From Mucilaginibacter pallidiroseus (GTDB lineage Bacteria; Bacteroidota; Bacteroidia; Sphingobacteriales; Sphingobacteriaceae), in assembly GCF_007846085.1 (NCBI RefSeq), contig NZ_VOEJ01000002.1, forward strand, positions 310,001 to 374,000: a stretch of DNA of 64,000 nucleotides, in the 5' to 3' direction. The first letter of the stretch is position 1, and every line of letters begins with the position of its first letter. The translations under genes and the position numbers were made by a program. Of this stretch, positions 1 through 9,079 are shown in pieces. The notes under the pieces are model-generated. The model ran no database searches, was not told where the DNA came from, and saw nothing but the letters and a program-made list of their open reading frames with translations.

Positions 1-186
1 AAGCTGCGTCTTGAAAACAAAATGAGTCAAGCAGTTCTCTCTATTAAGTTAAATGTTTCGGATGCTTTCATAGGACAAATTGAAAATCCAAAAAACAGGA
101 GTAAATACAGCATTGAGCAATTAAACAAGTTAGCAGCAATATTTAATTGTTCCCCAAAGGATTTTTTACCTAACAAACCAATTTAG
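1..186 (+). CDS. XRE-family helix-turn-helix regulator, C-terminal part (cut by window start)
   Basis: The reading frame is open from base 1 and ends at the TAG at 184-186, giving 61 residues. The visible part has the pattern of the second half of an XRE/Cro-type helix-turn-helix domain: a recognition-helix region (around LNVSDAFIGQIENPKNR) followed by SIEQLNKLAAIFNCSPKDF, the typical 'start, locate the domain, then a conserved cell' layout of these repressors. The protein stops soon after the domain, so it is probably a small stand-alone regulator of the kind often found in mobile or restriction regions. Its target is unknown and its N-terminus lies outside the window. Confidence 0.72.
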   Translation, partial: KLRLENKMSQAVLSIKLNVSDAFIGQIENPKNRSKYSIEQLNKLAAIFNCSPKDFLPNKPI

Positions 187-381
187 TATTACCATCTAAA
201 TATGGCCCATGGCTCGACTATTAATCTGTTGAGTCAATTTCGGTAATTAATTATCGGAAAAATCAAGCGTCAGGCAAAGTATAACATAGCGAGCTTTACG
301 AAACTTGATAAGGTATTTAACTATAGTCTACGAAACTTTTAGTCTGGAATTACTATTTAACATCGCCTTGTAATTACTGTA

Positions 382-420
382 CCCCCGGATATAAATTGTT
401 GCTTCAATCAACACCGGGGG
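382..420. repeat. GC-rich inverted repeat in AT-rich DNA
   Basis: CCCCCGG at 382-388 is complemented by CCGGGGG at 414-420, with 25 bases between. The arms stand out from the AT-rich surroundings. The dyad lies about 30 bases beyond the stop codon of the minus-strand gene ending at 450, but no T-run follows on either strand, so it is not a standard terminator. The rest of 187-449 shows nothing recognisable. Confidence 0.5.
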
Positions 421-449
421 GCGTATAGTATTAGGTAAAATAGGTTAGC

Positions 450-1658
450 TTATGCGGCTATCATCTTTTGATAAGTAAATTCAAATCCCTCTGGTATCTC
501 TTTCCTTAAAAATTGAAATTTTGTATGCTTATTTACTTGAATGTTACTTATTTTACCCTCTGCGGTCAAAAGTTGATAATAAAAATCTTGCTTTGCAACA
601 TCGGACATTAGCGAACACCAAGTCTCAATTTCTTGGTAATTTACAATGCAACCTGCTTTATCACGATAGCTAATGCACATCGTATCTTCGTAAGGAAACA
701 TTTCTACCGTGTCGGTTAAATCAACTTCAATTTCAGTTGTTCCGATACTTTCAAGCTTGGCGTCAGAGCCTAAAGCTTGTTCAATCAGTTCGTCGTTTAT
801 TTTATCGTATTGGTTAGTTGTTGAAATTATTTCTGCCATGGGTGATAACCTTGCTTTTTCCTCGGTGTGGAGTCTTTCATCGCCATTAAAAACAGATAGT
901 AATTCGTTTAAGTCTTCTATATTCTTTGCCGAAAAATCAGTTAATGTGGCGTTGTCAAGTACCGATTGGGGCGTTGTCAACCCCTCGGCGATTGTTATTA
1001 AATCGGCTTTCATAGGTAAATCAATTGTTGGTGATTGAATGCCCAGTTGTCCATCGCTCAGGGTTAAATCTATTGATGATGAAAAATCTGATACAGCAAG
1101 CACCTCGCGATTTCCAATTGGCAGACTTGTCGGTACAGTAACGTTCAATTTCCCTAACACCTCAAACAAAAGAGCTTTTAACTCCTCAATCTCTTTTTGT
1201 TGAGAAGCAATTGTACTCTTCGTGCTATTTGGTTTTACAAACTTTGAAGTAGCGGCGCTCTTTACAATAAATCCATCTGCTGCCCACTTTTTGATGAACA
1301 GTAATTCGTCAGGGTGATAAAAGGATTTTTGTGAGGTAGCAATGTCAAACGATTGAACCATCCGATAAACATTGCTTGTATTACCGGGATAATAGTTTCT
1401 TGCCTTGGTTATAATGCCGCTATCAATCAACCTGTTGATAATAAGCGCCAGTTCACTACCCTTAATTCCAAAAAACCAGCAATGATTTTTTGAATGTACT
1501 TGGTATCCTCCATCCTTGTGGTAGTAGTTTATTTGGTGAATGATAAATTCTGCCTTCGGTTTAAATTTTATCGAAAGGTCAGCAAATAATAAATCTAAAT
1601 TTAACCCTAGTGGGGTATTTAAGACGATTTTCCCGCCCGCTTTTTGTTCTGTATTCAT
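450..1658 (-). CDS. Hypothetical protein, possible N-terminal winged helix
   Basis: This 402-residue protein was not recognised. The N-terminal third (about residues 30-100) has alternating helices and a short beta-like stretch (SELALIINRLIDSGIITKAR) that would suit a winged-helix DNA-binding fold like those of plasmid or phage replication and partition proteins. A short coiled coil follows at about residues 148-170 (QQKEIEELKALLFEVLGKL). The rest is acidic, rich in Ser/Thr/Asp and probably poorly ordered until a compact C-terminal segment (about 325-402). It stands alone on the minus strand in AT-rich DNA between an XRE fragment and a restriction operon, so a mobile-element origin is plausible but inferred. 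The ATG at 1656-1658 is the only good start seen. Confidence 0.6.
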   Translation of the reverse strand: MNTEQKAGGKIVLNTPLGLNLDLLFADLSIKFKPKAEFIIHQINYYHKDGGYQVHSKNHCWFFGIKGSELALIINRLIDSGIITKARNYYPGNTSNVYRMVQSFDIATSQKSFYHPDELLFIKKWAADGFIVKSAATSKFVKPNSTKSTIASQQKEIEELKALLFEVLGKLNVTVPTSLPIGNREVLAVSDFSSSIDLTLSDGQLGIQSPTIDLPMKADLITIAEGLTTPQSVLDNATLTDFSAKNIEDLNELLSVFNGDERLHTEEKARLSPMAEIISTTNQYDKINDELIEQALGSDAKLESIGTTEIEVDLTDTVEMFPYEDTMCISYRDKAGCIVNYQEIETWCSLMSDVAKQDFYYQLLTAEGKISNIQVNKHTKFQFLRKEIPEGFEFTYQKMIAA

Positions 1659-2290
1659 GTCTGTTTAATATTATCTTTTCCTACTAATCCGTTACTTGAT
1701 TATTAAATCAAGCAAGCTCCCACGTTAATATAAACACCGTATTAAAAACTTTATAAGTAATTTAAATTCAGCTAATTGTATTATTTTGTGTAAACCCTTT
1801 TAAGCAAAAATAATCCGAAAATCCCCAAAGTCAAGTTTTTTTTCAAATAAATAAAGACGACAATGATAGCGGGGAGGGGCGGTGGATGAATACCTTAAAA
1901 CCTCTGATTAAACCCTTTTGAAAACCATCACATATATAGTTTACAGTAAATAGTAATAGAAATAATAATTAATATTAAGTATTATATGAGGAGGTTATGT
2001 TCTTTGTATTATTGATATAATTTGCCACTTAATATTAAGTACTATATGAGGGCCTTATATTCTTTGAGTTATTAGTATAATTCTACCTAACATTATAAAC
2101 TTATAACAATTGATAAAAAATTGAAATTGTTTATTTAAAAAAATGGGACAGAGCTAATTCTTTATTATTGGATAGAAGCCAATACAATTTTTCCTTCTAA
2201 ATAGCGAAGCTTAATACGTAGGAAGGTATATTCTCAACTTGCGAAGCAGAACGTTTTGTGCAGCAGACTAATGCCTGCTCGGCTTTTAAA
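1659..2290. other. 632-base AT-rich gene-free stretch
   Basis: No supportable gene is seen. A short open frame at 2197-2406 on the minus strand overlaps the metallopeptidase gene in another frame and resembles nothing. The stretch is strongly AT-rich with poly-A/T runs and contains the 60-base tandem repeat annotated separately. It would hold the promoter of the 402-residue gene and the terminator of the restriction operon, but no clear box or hairpin for either was seen. Confidence 0.6.
1971..2082. repeat. Two-copy 60-bp tandem direct repeat
   Basis: Copy one begins at 1971 and copy two at 2031, each opening with AATATTAAGTA. They share TATATGAGG, TTCTTTG, ATTATT/ATTAGT and TATAATT at the same offsets, with scattered substitutions. 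The exact 60-base period and the imperfect identity point to an old duplication. It lies in gene-free DNA downstream of the restriction operon. It could be a protein-binding array or a decayed element end; nothing in the sequence decides. Confidence 0.7.
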
Positions 2291-2983
2291 TTATATGTGG
2301 AAACTAAAAATTTTTTCATCAAGTTCTTTCCAATTACCAATATGCTTGGATACTTCTGCCCAATACTCTTTAGAATGATTTTTGATTTTAGTATGTACCA
2401 ATTCATGTACTAATACATAATCTATCAATGAGAAAGGGAGTTTTACGGTATCAATGTTAATGATAATGTTGTTAGTATCTGTACAGCTACCCCAACGTTT
2501 GGTAAGTTTTAAAAACTTTAGTTCATTATAAGGTAAACCAGTGGTTTTAGACCATTTTTTTATCCGTGGTGTAATCTTCTCAACGGCTTTAGCCCTGTAA
2601 AAATTCTGTAACGAAACTTTTATTACTGCTTGTATATCAACAAAAGGATTTACAGTAAACTTGAATTGAGAATGATTAAATTCTATGTTTGCATCGGTAA
2701 CACTATTATCAAAAACTATTTCTGTGTAGTACCTTCGGCCTAAGTACATTATCCTTGACCCGGTAACGATTTCTTCTTCATCAGTCCTTTTTACAAGATT
2801 TAGTTTACTTAAAATCCAACGTGCTTTTTTTAGTATCAATTGGTCAGCTTTGTACAATGGCACAGATTTACCTTTAAGGATTACACCAGCACTCTTCTCA
2901 ACCACGATATAATGCGATTTAAGGCCATCCTTTTCAAGGATAGTATAATCAATCACGCCATTACCATACGTAACTTTAGGCAT
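2291..2983 (-). CDS. YgjP/DUF45-like zinc metallopeptidase
   Basis: This 230-residue protein has the zinc-peptidase motif HELVH (about residues 190-194) followed by HSKEYW (about 200-205), which supplies the third ligand, and upstream the conserved KRWGSCT segment. These are the hallmarks of the YgjP/DUF45 (SprT-like, M48-related) family. The start codon overlaps the end of hsdR by 8 bases, so it is the last gene of the hsdM-hsdS-hsdR operon. Genes of this family are often found next to type I restriction systems; their role there is not established, and regulated proteolysis of restriction subunits is only a hypothesis. No signal peptide is present, so it should be cytoplasmic. Confidence 0.85.
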   Translation of the reverse strand: MPKVTYGNGVIDYTILEKDGLKSHYIVVEKSAGVILKGKSVPLYKADQLILKKARWILSKLNLVKRTDEEEIVTGSRIMYLGRRYYTEIVFDNSVTDANIEFNHSQFKFTVNPFVDIQAVIKVSLQNFYRAKAVEKITPRIKKWSKTTGLPYNELKFLKLTKRWGSCTDTNNIIINIDTVKLPFSLIDYVLVHELVHTKIKNHSKEYWAEVSKHIGNWKELDEKIFSFHI

Positions 2984-5900
2984 CCTTATTTCGCTTTAAA
3001 ACCTCAACTAATTCTTTACTCTTAACCTTCGCCGTAGGTCTATCCACTTTGTCTATCAGGATGGAAATTATCTTTTTCTCCATTTCGTGCAATACCAATC
3101 CTTTACCTTCCCAACCAACTATACCAAGCTCGCCATCTATCATGTCAAATAACGAATTGGTAGCGGCTTCCGCATTCAGTTCTCCATAAATAGTTTTCAT
3201 GGTGTTGTACACTGCTATCTGCCGCTCGGTAACAAATCCTTTAGCTGCACCTTCCCGGTGCTCGTTAACTATTGCATCCTGTATGTCAGCAAACGCCTTT
3301 AATAAGTTGATTTGCGTTATCCGGTCATCTTCCCGCTCCTTCAATAATGCTTCCAGCCGTTCGGCAAGTGGTTTATAGAAATCAGGATTTTTATCTAAAC
3401 CAACCTTAATTACGTGAATCAGGTTGTTATGCATCTTTAGCTCTTTGGTAGCCGGGGATGCGTTCATTATTTCTTCCTTAAATTTATCCTTGTCAATAAT
3501 AGATATTGGCTGGTTTAACAAGCTCTCAATCCCCTCTGACTGCAAATGTGCATCTATCAAAGTTTGCAACATCTGGCTTTCATCTTTGGTTACTTTCAAC
3601 TCTTCGTCATCGGGATAAGCATTTCGTGCCCGGAGTTTAATTTCGTTGTAAAGCTTAAAGTCATCAAAAAACTTCATAGACTTAACGTCAGGTAATACGA
3701 TGGCTACCGATTTGTTAAAGTGCTTTAATAATTCTTTAAAGTTATCTCGCTTATCCACCGGCTCAATAAATCGCATGGCCTCATCAATGTATTTATCCCG
3801 GTTTAAATGCCTGTCGGCTTTGAGCGGTCTAAAAAAGTCCACCAGTTTTGTGTGGTTCAATTCCAGCTTAGGGTATTCTTCGTTGATATTCTTTAAAATA
3901 TCATCCGGGCGCAGGTCGCCAGAGAAGATTTCCAAAGCCTGAATAAGAAAGGCTGATATGCCGTAATAATCTACAATGTAACCCGCCTGTTTACCTTTGC
4001 GGCTACGGTTTACACGTGCTATCGCTTGTAGTAGGTTGTGTTCTTTCAGCGGCTTATCTAAGTATAGGCATGATGCTATCGGTGCATCATAACCTGTTAA
4101 AAGCATGTCTGAAACAATAAGGATAGCAGTGTTATCAAACTTCTTTTTACCTGACTTCTCTACCTCTGAAACATCACCAAAAGGTAGTTTATAGTCTTCG
4201 GTTACGGCATTAATATCTTCTGGCGCAACTACCCAAATAGGCTTCAAATCGTTGGGGTGGTTTTTATTCCAGTCTATAGTTTTATAATACTCTTCTGCTA
4301 TCTCGTCGGTTTTAGGTGAACCAATGCTAACTACCACTTTAGTATCAAAGTCATGGTAACCCTCGGCCTTCAAATCCTCAAAAGCTTGCTTATATCGTAT
4401 TGCACCAAACCGGCCATCGCAAACCAATATAGCCTTGTTGCCATTGAAGTAAATTTTATCCCGGAAATGGTTTATAACATGCTTGCTTATCTCGTTGACC
4501 CGGCTGGTTGAGAACTGATAAGTTTTGAGACCTTTGTTTTTCAAGAGCTCCTGTTTTTCCTCTGATTCGTGCCCGAACTTTTCGTTAAATTCAGCATCAA
4601 GTTCCTCTTTTTTAATGTCCAGTTTAGCTATGCCTTCATCGTATAATAACTCAACTGTTGCACCGTCAGAAACCGACTCTTTGATAGTGTAAACATCTAA
4701 ATAATCACCTCCATAGAACTCGCCTAACGTACTTTTATCTTCTTTTGATATTGGTGTGCCGGTGAACGCTACAAACTTAGCATAGGGCAGCACAGAGCGC
4801 ATAAACGAGGCTAAAAAGCCGTATTGAGAGCGGTGCGCTTCGTCTACTAACACATATAGATTCTTTTTGCTGGATAACTCTTCAAGTATTACTTCTTCCC
4901 GTTCAACTTCTTCCCAGCGGCCATCTTTAGCCACCTTGGTAATTTTGAAAAGCACATTGTTTTTGATATGCTTTTCAACCCTTTGTCGCTCTTCTTCGGC
5001 TTCTGTCTGGTCAGGTGTGTCGGTGGCATCTTTATCAACCTCCTGAAACTTTTGTATGGTTGTGGTAATGATACCGCCGTAGTCATTTCTTAATAATCTA
5101 TCCAGATTCCTTACAGAAGTTGCTTGCCTAACGTTCTTTAGACCAACATTCCTGAACGTCCCGGTTATCTGTACATCTAAATCCTTACGGTCGGTCATAA
5201 CTATTACCGTCGGGTTGTCAAAGCCGTATTCCGGTGCCTGTAGTTTACGGGTAACGTAAGCCATAGTGATAGACTTACCGCTGCCTTGGGTGTGCCAGAC
5301 TACGCCCCCTTGCCCTCCTTGTAATTTCTGTATGGTGTTATTAGTAGCCCTGATTTGCTGGTAACGTGGTAGTTTTTTAATTATCCTACCTTCGTCCACT
5401 TCAAAAATTACGAAGTGCCGAATGATGTCCAGCAACCTCTGCTTTTGAAACAGATTGTATATTAATTTATCCTGCTCAGTGGTTATACCGGCAACCTCTT
5501 CATAGGGTTTCAGGCGATACACTGAATAAAAGGCGGCTGGTGACTTAATTGCGCCATACTTCCCGCCGACCTCCCAAATAGCTGCGCATATCTGGTTGTA
5601 GTAAAACAGTTTTTCAGAGTTGCGCTGGTAAAAATCCAAGTCGCTGTAGGCATTCTCAAAAGCATTATGGGAGGTTGGCGACTTGCATTCGATAACCCCC
5701 ACCGGGAGGCCATTAACATACACCACCAAATCCGGTACCGAATGTCGGGCGGTTCCATGAAACTTTAACTGGTTGACTATTAAGAAGTCGTTATCATCAA
5801 TTCGCTCTGTATCGTATTCAATATATTTAACTGGGATAAACTCCTCTTTACCTCTTACAATTTGCTTAACTGAAAATCTGGCACTTTTTGATAGCTCCCA

Positions 5901-6152
5901 AAAGTTCTGGTTTATTTCTATAAGAGATGTACCCTGAACATCGGTAATCTTATCATAGGCCTTATTCAGGTTGTCATCGTCTATCCAAGGGTTAAGGCGT
6001 TTGATAGATTTTAGTAGCCGGTCTTTTAGGACTATTTCGGTAATGCCGGTGCGTTCATCTGTACCGCTGCCATCCCAATACTGATAGCCGAGCTGCTGGA
6101 ACAGTTTAATAGCTGGTAGCTCGCTAAAAGTATATTCCGGGGACTGGTTCAT
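2976..6152 (-). CDS. hsdR: Type I restriction endonuclease, motor and nuclease subunit HsdR
   Basis: The 1058-residue subunit supplies ATP-driven translocation and DNA cutting. The N-terminal nuclease core is visible as VPDLVVYVNG followed by IECKS near residues 139-155 (the D...ExK active site). The helicase core follows: Walker A HTQGSGKS near 285, the DEAH box in VDEAHRS near 437, FTGTPI near 467, TGYDAP near 689 and the arginine motif QAIARVNRS shortly after. The length is normal and no frameshift is seen, so the enzyme looks intact. Its start overlaps the end of hsdS by 4 bases (translational coupling), and its stop overlaps the metallopeptidase gene. It works as a complex with HsdM and HsdS. 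Confidence 0.97.
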   Translation of the reverse strand: MNQSPEYTFSELPAIKLFQQLGYQYWDGSGTDERTGITEIVLKDRLLKSIKRLNPWIDDDNLNKAYDKITDVQGTSLIEINQNFWELSKSARFSVKQIVRGKEEFIPVKYIEYDTERIDDNDFLIVNQLKFHGTARHSVPDLVVYVNGLPVGVIECKSPTSHNAFENAYSDLDFYQRNSEKLFYYNQICAAIWEVGGKYGAIKSPAAFYSVYRLKPYEEVAGITTEQDKLIYNLFQKQRLLDIIRHFVIFEVDEGRIIKKLPRYQQIRATNNTIQKLQGGQGGVVWHTQGSGKSITMAYVTRKLQAPEYGFDNPTVIVMTDRKDLDVQITGTFRNVGLKNVRQATSVRNLDRLLRNDYGGIITTTIQKFQEVDKDATDTPDQTEAEEERQRVEKHIKNNVLFKITKVAKDGRWEEVEREEVILEELSSKKNLYVLVDEAHRSQYGFLASFMRSVLPYAKFVAFTGTPISKEDKSTLGEFYGGDYLDVYTIKESVSDGATVELLYDEGIAKLDIKKEELDAEFNEKFGHESEEKQELLKNKGLKTYQFSTSRVNEISKHVINHFRDKIYFNGNKAILVCDGRFGAIRYKQAFEDLKAEGYHDFDTKVVVSIGSPKTDEIAEEYYKTIDWNKNHPNDLKPIWVVAPEDINAVTEDYKLPFGDVSEVEKSGKKKFDNTAILIVSDMLLTGYDAPIASCLYLDKPLKEHNLLQAIARVNRSRKGKQAGYIVDYYGISAFLIQALEIFSGDLRPDDILKNINEEYPKLELNHTKLVDFFRPLKADRHLNRDKYIDEAMRFIEPVDKRDNFKELLKHFNKSVAIVLPDVKSMKFFDDFKLYNEIKLRARNAYPDDEELKVTKDESQMLQTLIDAHLQSEGIESLLNQPISIIDKDKFKEEIMNASPATKELKMHNNLIHVIKVGLDKNPDFYKPLAERLEALLKEREDDRITQINLLKAFADIQDAIVNEHREGAAKGFVTERQIAVYNTMKTIYGELNAEAATNSLFDMIDGELGIVGWEGKGLVLHEMEKKIISILIDKVDRPTAKVKSKELVEVLKRNKDA

Positions 6153-7414
6153 GCTACTGCGCTTTCAGGTTGGTAAGTATTTGCTCTGATTTTACCGGTA
6201 AGAAGTTGTTGCATCAAACCGCTTTTTAATTGCGTATATAGTATTTTCTTTTCTTGTAGTAATTCCAATTTTCTATCAATAGCAGTTAAAAGTTCACATA
6301 TTTTGAGCTGTTCACTAAGCGGAGGAAGTTTAATTTTAAGGTTTTCCATGCCCGTTTTAGTAACGTGTAACATAGTTGAACCATGTGATTGATTCTTCAT
6401 CCTTGCAGTCACATCAGTTAATAGATAATAAAGATATGTTTTATCTAATTGCTCGCCATTCACTTCAATTTTCCAAATATGATAATGATAAATTGCTTTA
6501 CCGCCTTTCCACCAAACCGCTCCGAAGGTCGCTGACCACATATATAGTAAGTCTCCATTAAAACAGTATTGATGTTCAGGGAGCGACAAATTTGAATAAT
6601 AGTAATCCTTACCTGAACCTGTTAAGTTTTGCAGTCTAATAACTGGAATCCCCGACTCTTCCCATTCCGATAATTTGTAAGCCCGCCCGTTAAAAAATCT
6701 AGCAACTGTGCCTTGCTTAACAACTTCCCAACTTTCAGGTATTTCACCCAACTCAGAACTTTTAAAATGAGTATGCCCAATGCCCTTGGTAAGTAATTGT
6801 TGCATTAGGCCTTGTTTAAGATTCTCGTTTTCAGCTACTTGGCAGGTGATAATATTTATTTTATCATCTACGGTGGACAGGATTTCTGCTATCTTTTGTT
6901 GCTCGATAATCGACGGAAGAATTACCTTAAAATTTAGCAAGTCCCGGCTATAAATTGCAGCAACGCTTGTCGTACCTGTCGCAAAACTACGTAACTGCTT
7001 CACACCATATTCCGAGTTAAAAACATAATTCATAAACTCGTTACACGCAACGAAATTTCGGTCAAAAGTTAATCTTAACAGATTTGAATTGAATAACGCT
7101 TTAGCCAATTCATTGCGCCAAATGGACACCTTTCCCACCAAATCCAATGTATTTCTGGTATTTAATAGCAAATCACCGTAATTCAACAAATACTCGTTGG
7201 AGTAAGTAAGGTCTTCTGGAATATATTCAATTTTATTGACGTTAATTTTACCTCTGCCAATATTACCCATCTTAATAAGAGGTAGTCCTCTTTCAGATTC
7301 GCCATTTTCATAATTGCCACCTAATTGGGCTTTAATCAAGATTTCTTTAATGGGGAGGATATTCCAATTATAAGGAATAGAACTTATTCCGGTGATTTTA
7401 AGATTGTTATTCAT
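6149..7414 (-). CDS. hsdS: Type I restriction-modification specificity subunit HsdS
   Basis: The 421-residue subunit reads the two halves of the target sequence. Two target-recognition domains are visible, each opening with the typical IPxxW motif: IPYNWNILP near residue 13 and IPESWEVV near 224. Each is followed by a similar helical conserved region ending in LKQGLMQQLLTKG near 205 and LKSGLMQQLLTGK near 405, the spacer helices that set the distance between half-sites. The gene overlaps hsdM and hsdR by 4 bases each. Only one specificity gene is present and no second recognition-domain fragment or recombinase is seen, so phase variation by inversion is unlikely here. The target sequence cannot be predicted by eye. 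Confidence 0.96.
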   Translation of the reverse strand: MNNNLKITGISSIPYNWNILPIKEILIKAQLGGNYENGESERGLPLIKMGNIGRGKINVNKIEYIPEDLTYSNEYLLNYGDLLLNTRNTLDLVGKVSIWRNELAKALFNSNLLRLTFDRNFVACNEFMNYVFNSEYGVKQLRSFATGTTSVAAIYSRDLLNFKVILPSIIEQQKIAEILSTVDDKINIITCQVAENENLKQGLMQQLLTKGIGHTHFKSSELGEIPESWEVVKQGTVARFFNGRAYKLSEWEESGIPVIRLQNLTGSGKDYYYSNLSLPEHQYCFNGDLLYMWSATFGAVWWKGGKAIYHYHIWKIEVNGEQLDKTYLYYLLTDVTARMKNQSHGSTMLHVTKTGMENLKIKLPPLSEQLKICELLTAIDRKLELLQEKKILYTQLKSGLMQQLLTGKIRANTYQPESAVA

Positions 7415-8991
7415 ATTCCTAACTCATTCAACAACCTTGTAAGTTTTAAATCGATAGCGTCCTCTTGGGATTCTAATTCTAATAATTTTAACTTCACCGC
7501 TACTAAATCAATTTGCTCCTTATCAAGGTGCATGTCGATATATCTACTAATGTTAAGGTTGTAGTCATTACCGGTAATCTCGGGTTCCGGCACAAGCCTT
7601 GCAAAACTTTCCGGCACCGGTTCAGCAATTGATTCTTGAAGGGCGAAGTGGTTATAGGCAATTAGGATAGCCTTAACATTGCCATCTGTCAACTCGTTCT
7701 GGTTACTGCCTTCCTTGTACTTCTTACTCGCATCAATTATAATAACCCTGCCTTTTAAATGCTCCGGCTTGCTTTTATTGATAATCCAAACCGAGGCGGG
7801 GATACTGGTATTATAAAATAATGCGGGAGGTAAACCAACAATGCCTTCTATCAGGTCTTCTTTCAAAAGTTTTTCCCGGATTGAGCCTTCCGCACCACTT
7901 CTAAATAGTGTACCATGCGGTAACACCACCCCGGCCTTACCATCTTGTTTTAATGAGGCAATCATGTGTTGTAAAAATGCTAAGTCGGCGTAACCACGTG
8001 GTGGGATACCATAATGAAAACGGCCATGCTTATCAACCACTTCTTTGGTATAATTTGGGGTAGACTTCTTTTCTTTGCCACTCTTATCTAACTGTACTTC
8101 CCGGTTAGCCTCTATCAATCCCCACCAAGCATCCTGAGAGAATGGTGGGTTGGCAATAACACGGTCAAACAGCATTAGACTATCGTTTTCTAAATGCTGC
8201 GGGCTGGTTAGGGTGTCACCTTTACGAAGGTCGGCTTCAACAAAATTGTGTAGTATCATGTTCATCTTGCCGATAGCCCATGTACCAACATTTTTTTCTT
8301 GTCCGTAGAGCGACACGTTAATGTTGTTATTAACCTTACCACCCGGTAACTGCGCCACATACTTTGCAGATTCAATGAGCATACCACCGCTACCAAATGT
8401 AGGGTCATATATTTTGTGCTTAGGCTGTGGCTTAATTAACTGTACAATTGTTTTTACCACGCCCTGTGGTGAATAGAACTCGCCCCCTTTTTTACCTGCA
8501 TCGTCAGCAAATTGCTTAATCAGGTATTCGTAAGCATCCCCTAAGATGTCCGGGGTGTATAAATCCTTATTAGCTAATGAATGCTGGTTGAAGTGGCGCA
8601 GTAACCTTTGCAGTACTTCGTCGCTTAACCTGTCCTTATCACCAAACTTGGTAGTAGTTAGCACCCCTTCCAGATACTTTGTGTTTTCACGCTCTATCGC
8701 CGCAAATGCTTTGTCTAAAGCTACACCAATATTCTCCGTTACTTTTTTCAGCGAATGCCACCGGGCTTCGGTTGGCAGCTTTAAAAATGGTTCGTCTTCT
8801 GCATCTTCCCGGCTTAAACCGTCACGCTCTATGAAGCTCGTTACCTCTTCTTCAAAAACATCATTAGCTCGTTTAAGGAATAGTAAACCAAATATGTAGT
8901 TCTTAAAATCAGAGCTATCAATACTGCCCCTCAGTATGTTGGCAGAATCCCAAAGCCACGATTCCAGTTTATCAAGTGTAAGTTGAGCCAT
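7411..8991 (-). CDS. hsdM: Type I restriction-modification DNA methyltransferase HsdM
   Basis: The 526-residue N6-adenine methyltransferase modifies host sites with HsdS and forms the core of the restriction complex. The N-terminal helical domain (LESWLWDSANILRGSIDSSD) is typical of the family. The S-adenosylmethionine motif reads DPTFGSGG near residue 199, where DPACGSGG is more usual. The catalytic motif is NPPF near 280. It is the first gene of a four-gene operon with 4-base overlaps. A plausible -7 box (TAGCTTTG, 9026-9033 on the minus strand) lies about 31 bases before the ATG. There is no sign of truncation. Confidence 0.97.
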   Translation of the reverse strand: MAQLTLDKLESWLWDSANILRGSIDSSDFKNYIFGLLFLKRANDVFEEEVTSFIERDGLSREDAEDEPFLKLPTEARWHSLKKVTENIGVALDKAFAAIERENTKYLEGVLTTTKFGDKDRLSDEVLQRLLRHFNQHSLANKDLYTPDILGDAYEYLIKQFADDAGKKGGEFYSPQGVVKTIVQLIKPQPKHKIYDPTFGSGGMLIESAKYVAQLPGGKVNNNINVSLYGQEKNVGTWAIGKMNMILHNFVEADLRKGDTLTSPQHLENDSLMLFDRVIANPPFSQDAWWGLIEANREVQLDKSGKEKKSTPNYTKEVVDKHGRFHYGIPPRGYADLAFLQHMIASLKQDGKAGVVLPHGTLFRSGAEGSIREKLLKEDLIEGIVGLPPALFYNTSIPASVWIINKSKPEHLKGRVIIIDASKKYKEGSNQNELTDGNVKAILIAYNHFALQESIAEPVPESFARLVPEPEITGNDYNLNISRYIDMHLDKEQIDLVAVKLKLLELESQEDAIDLKLTRLLNELGI

Positions 8992-9079
8992 TGTAAAATT
9001 TAGTATCTTCCGGTTAAAAAAGCGGCAAAGCTAATCTAATTTTTTAAAATGATTTTAAGGTGTATTTTTTGCACCCTCT

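Noticed and set aside
2197..2406. 69-residue frame before the metallopeptidase gene
   Set aside because: It overlaps the real peptidase gene out of frame and has no family pattern.
6149..7414. Phase-variable inversion of the specificity gene
   Set aside because: Only one hsdS gene exists here, with no recombinase or second inverted recognition-domain copy.
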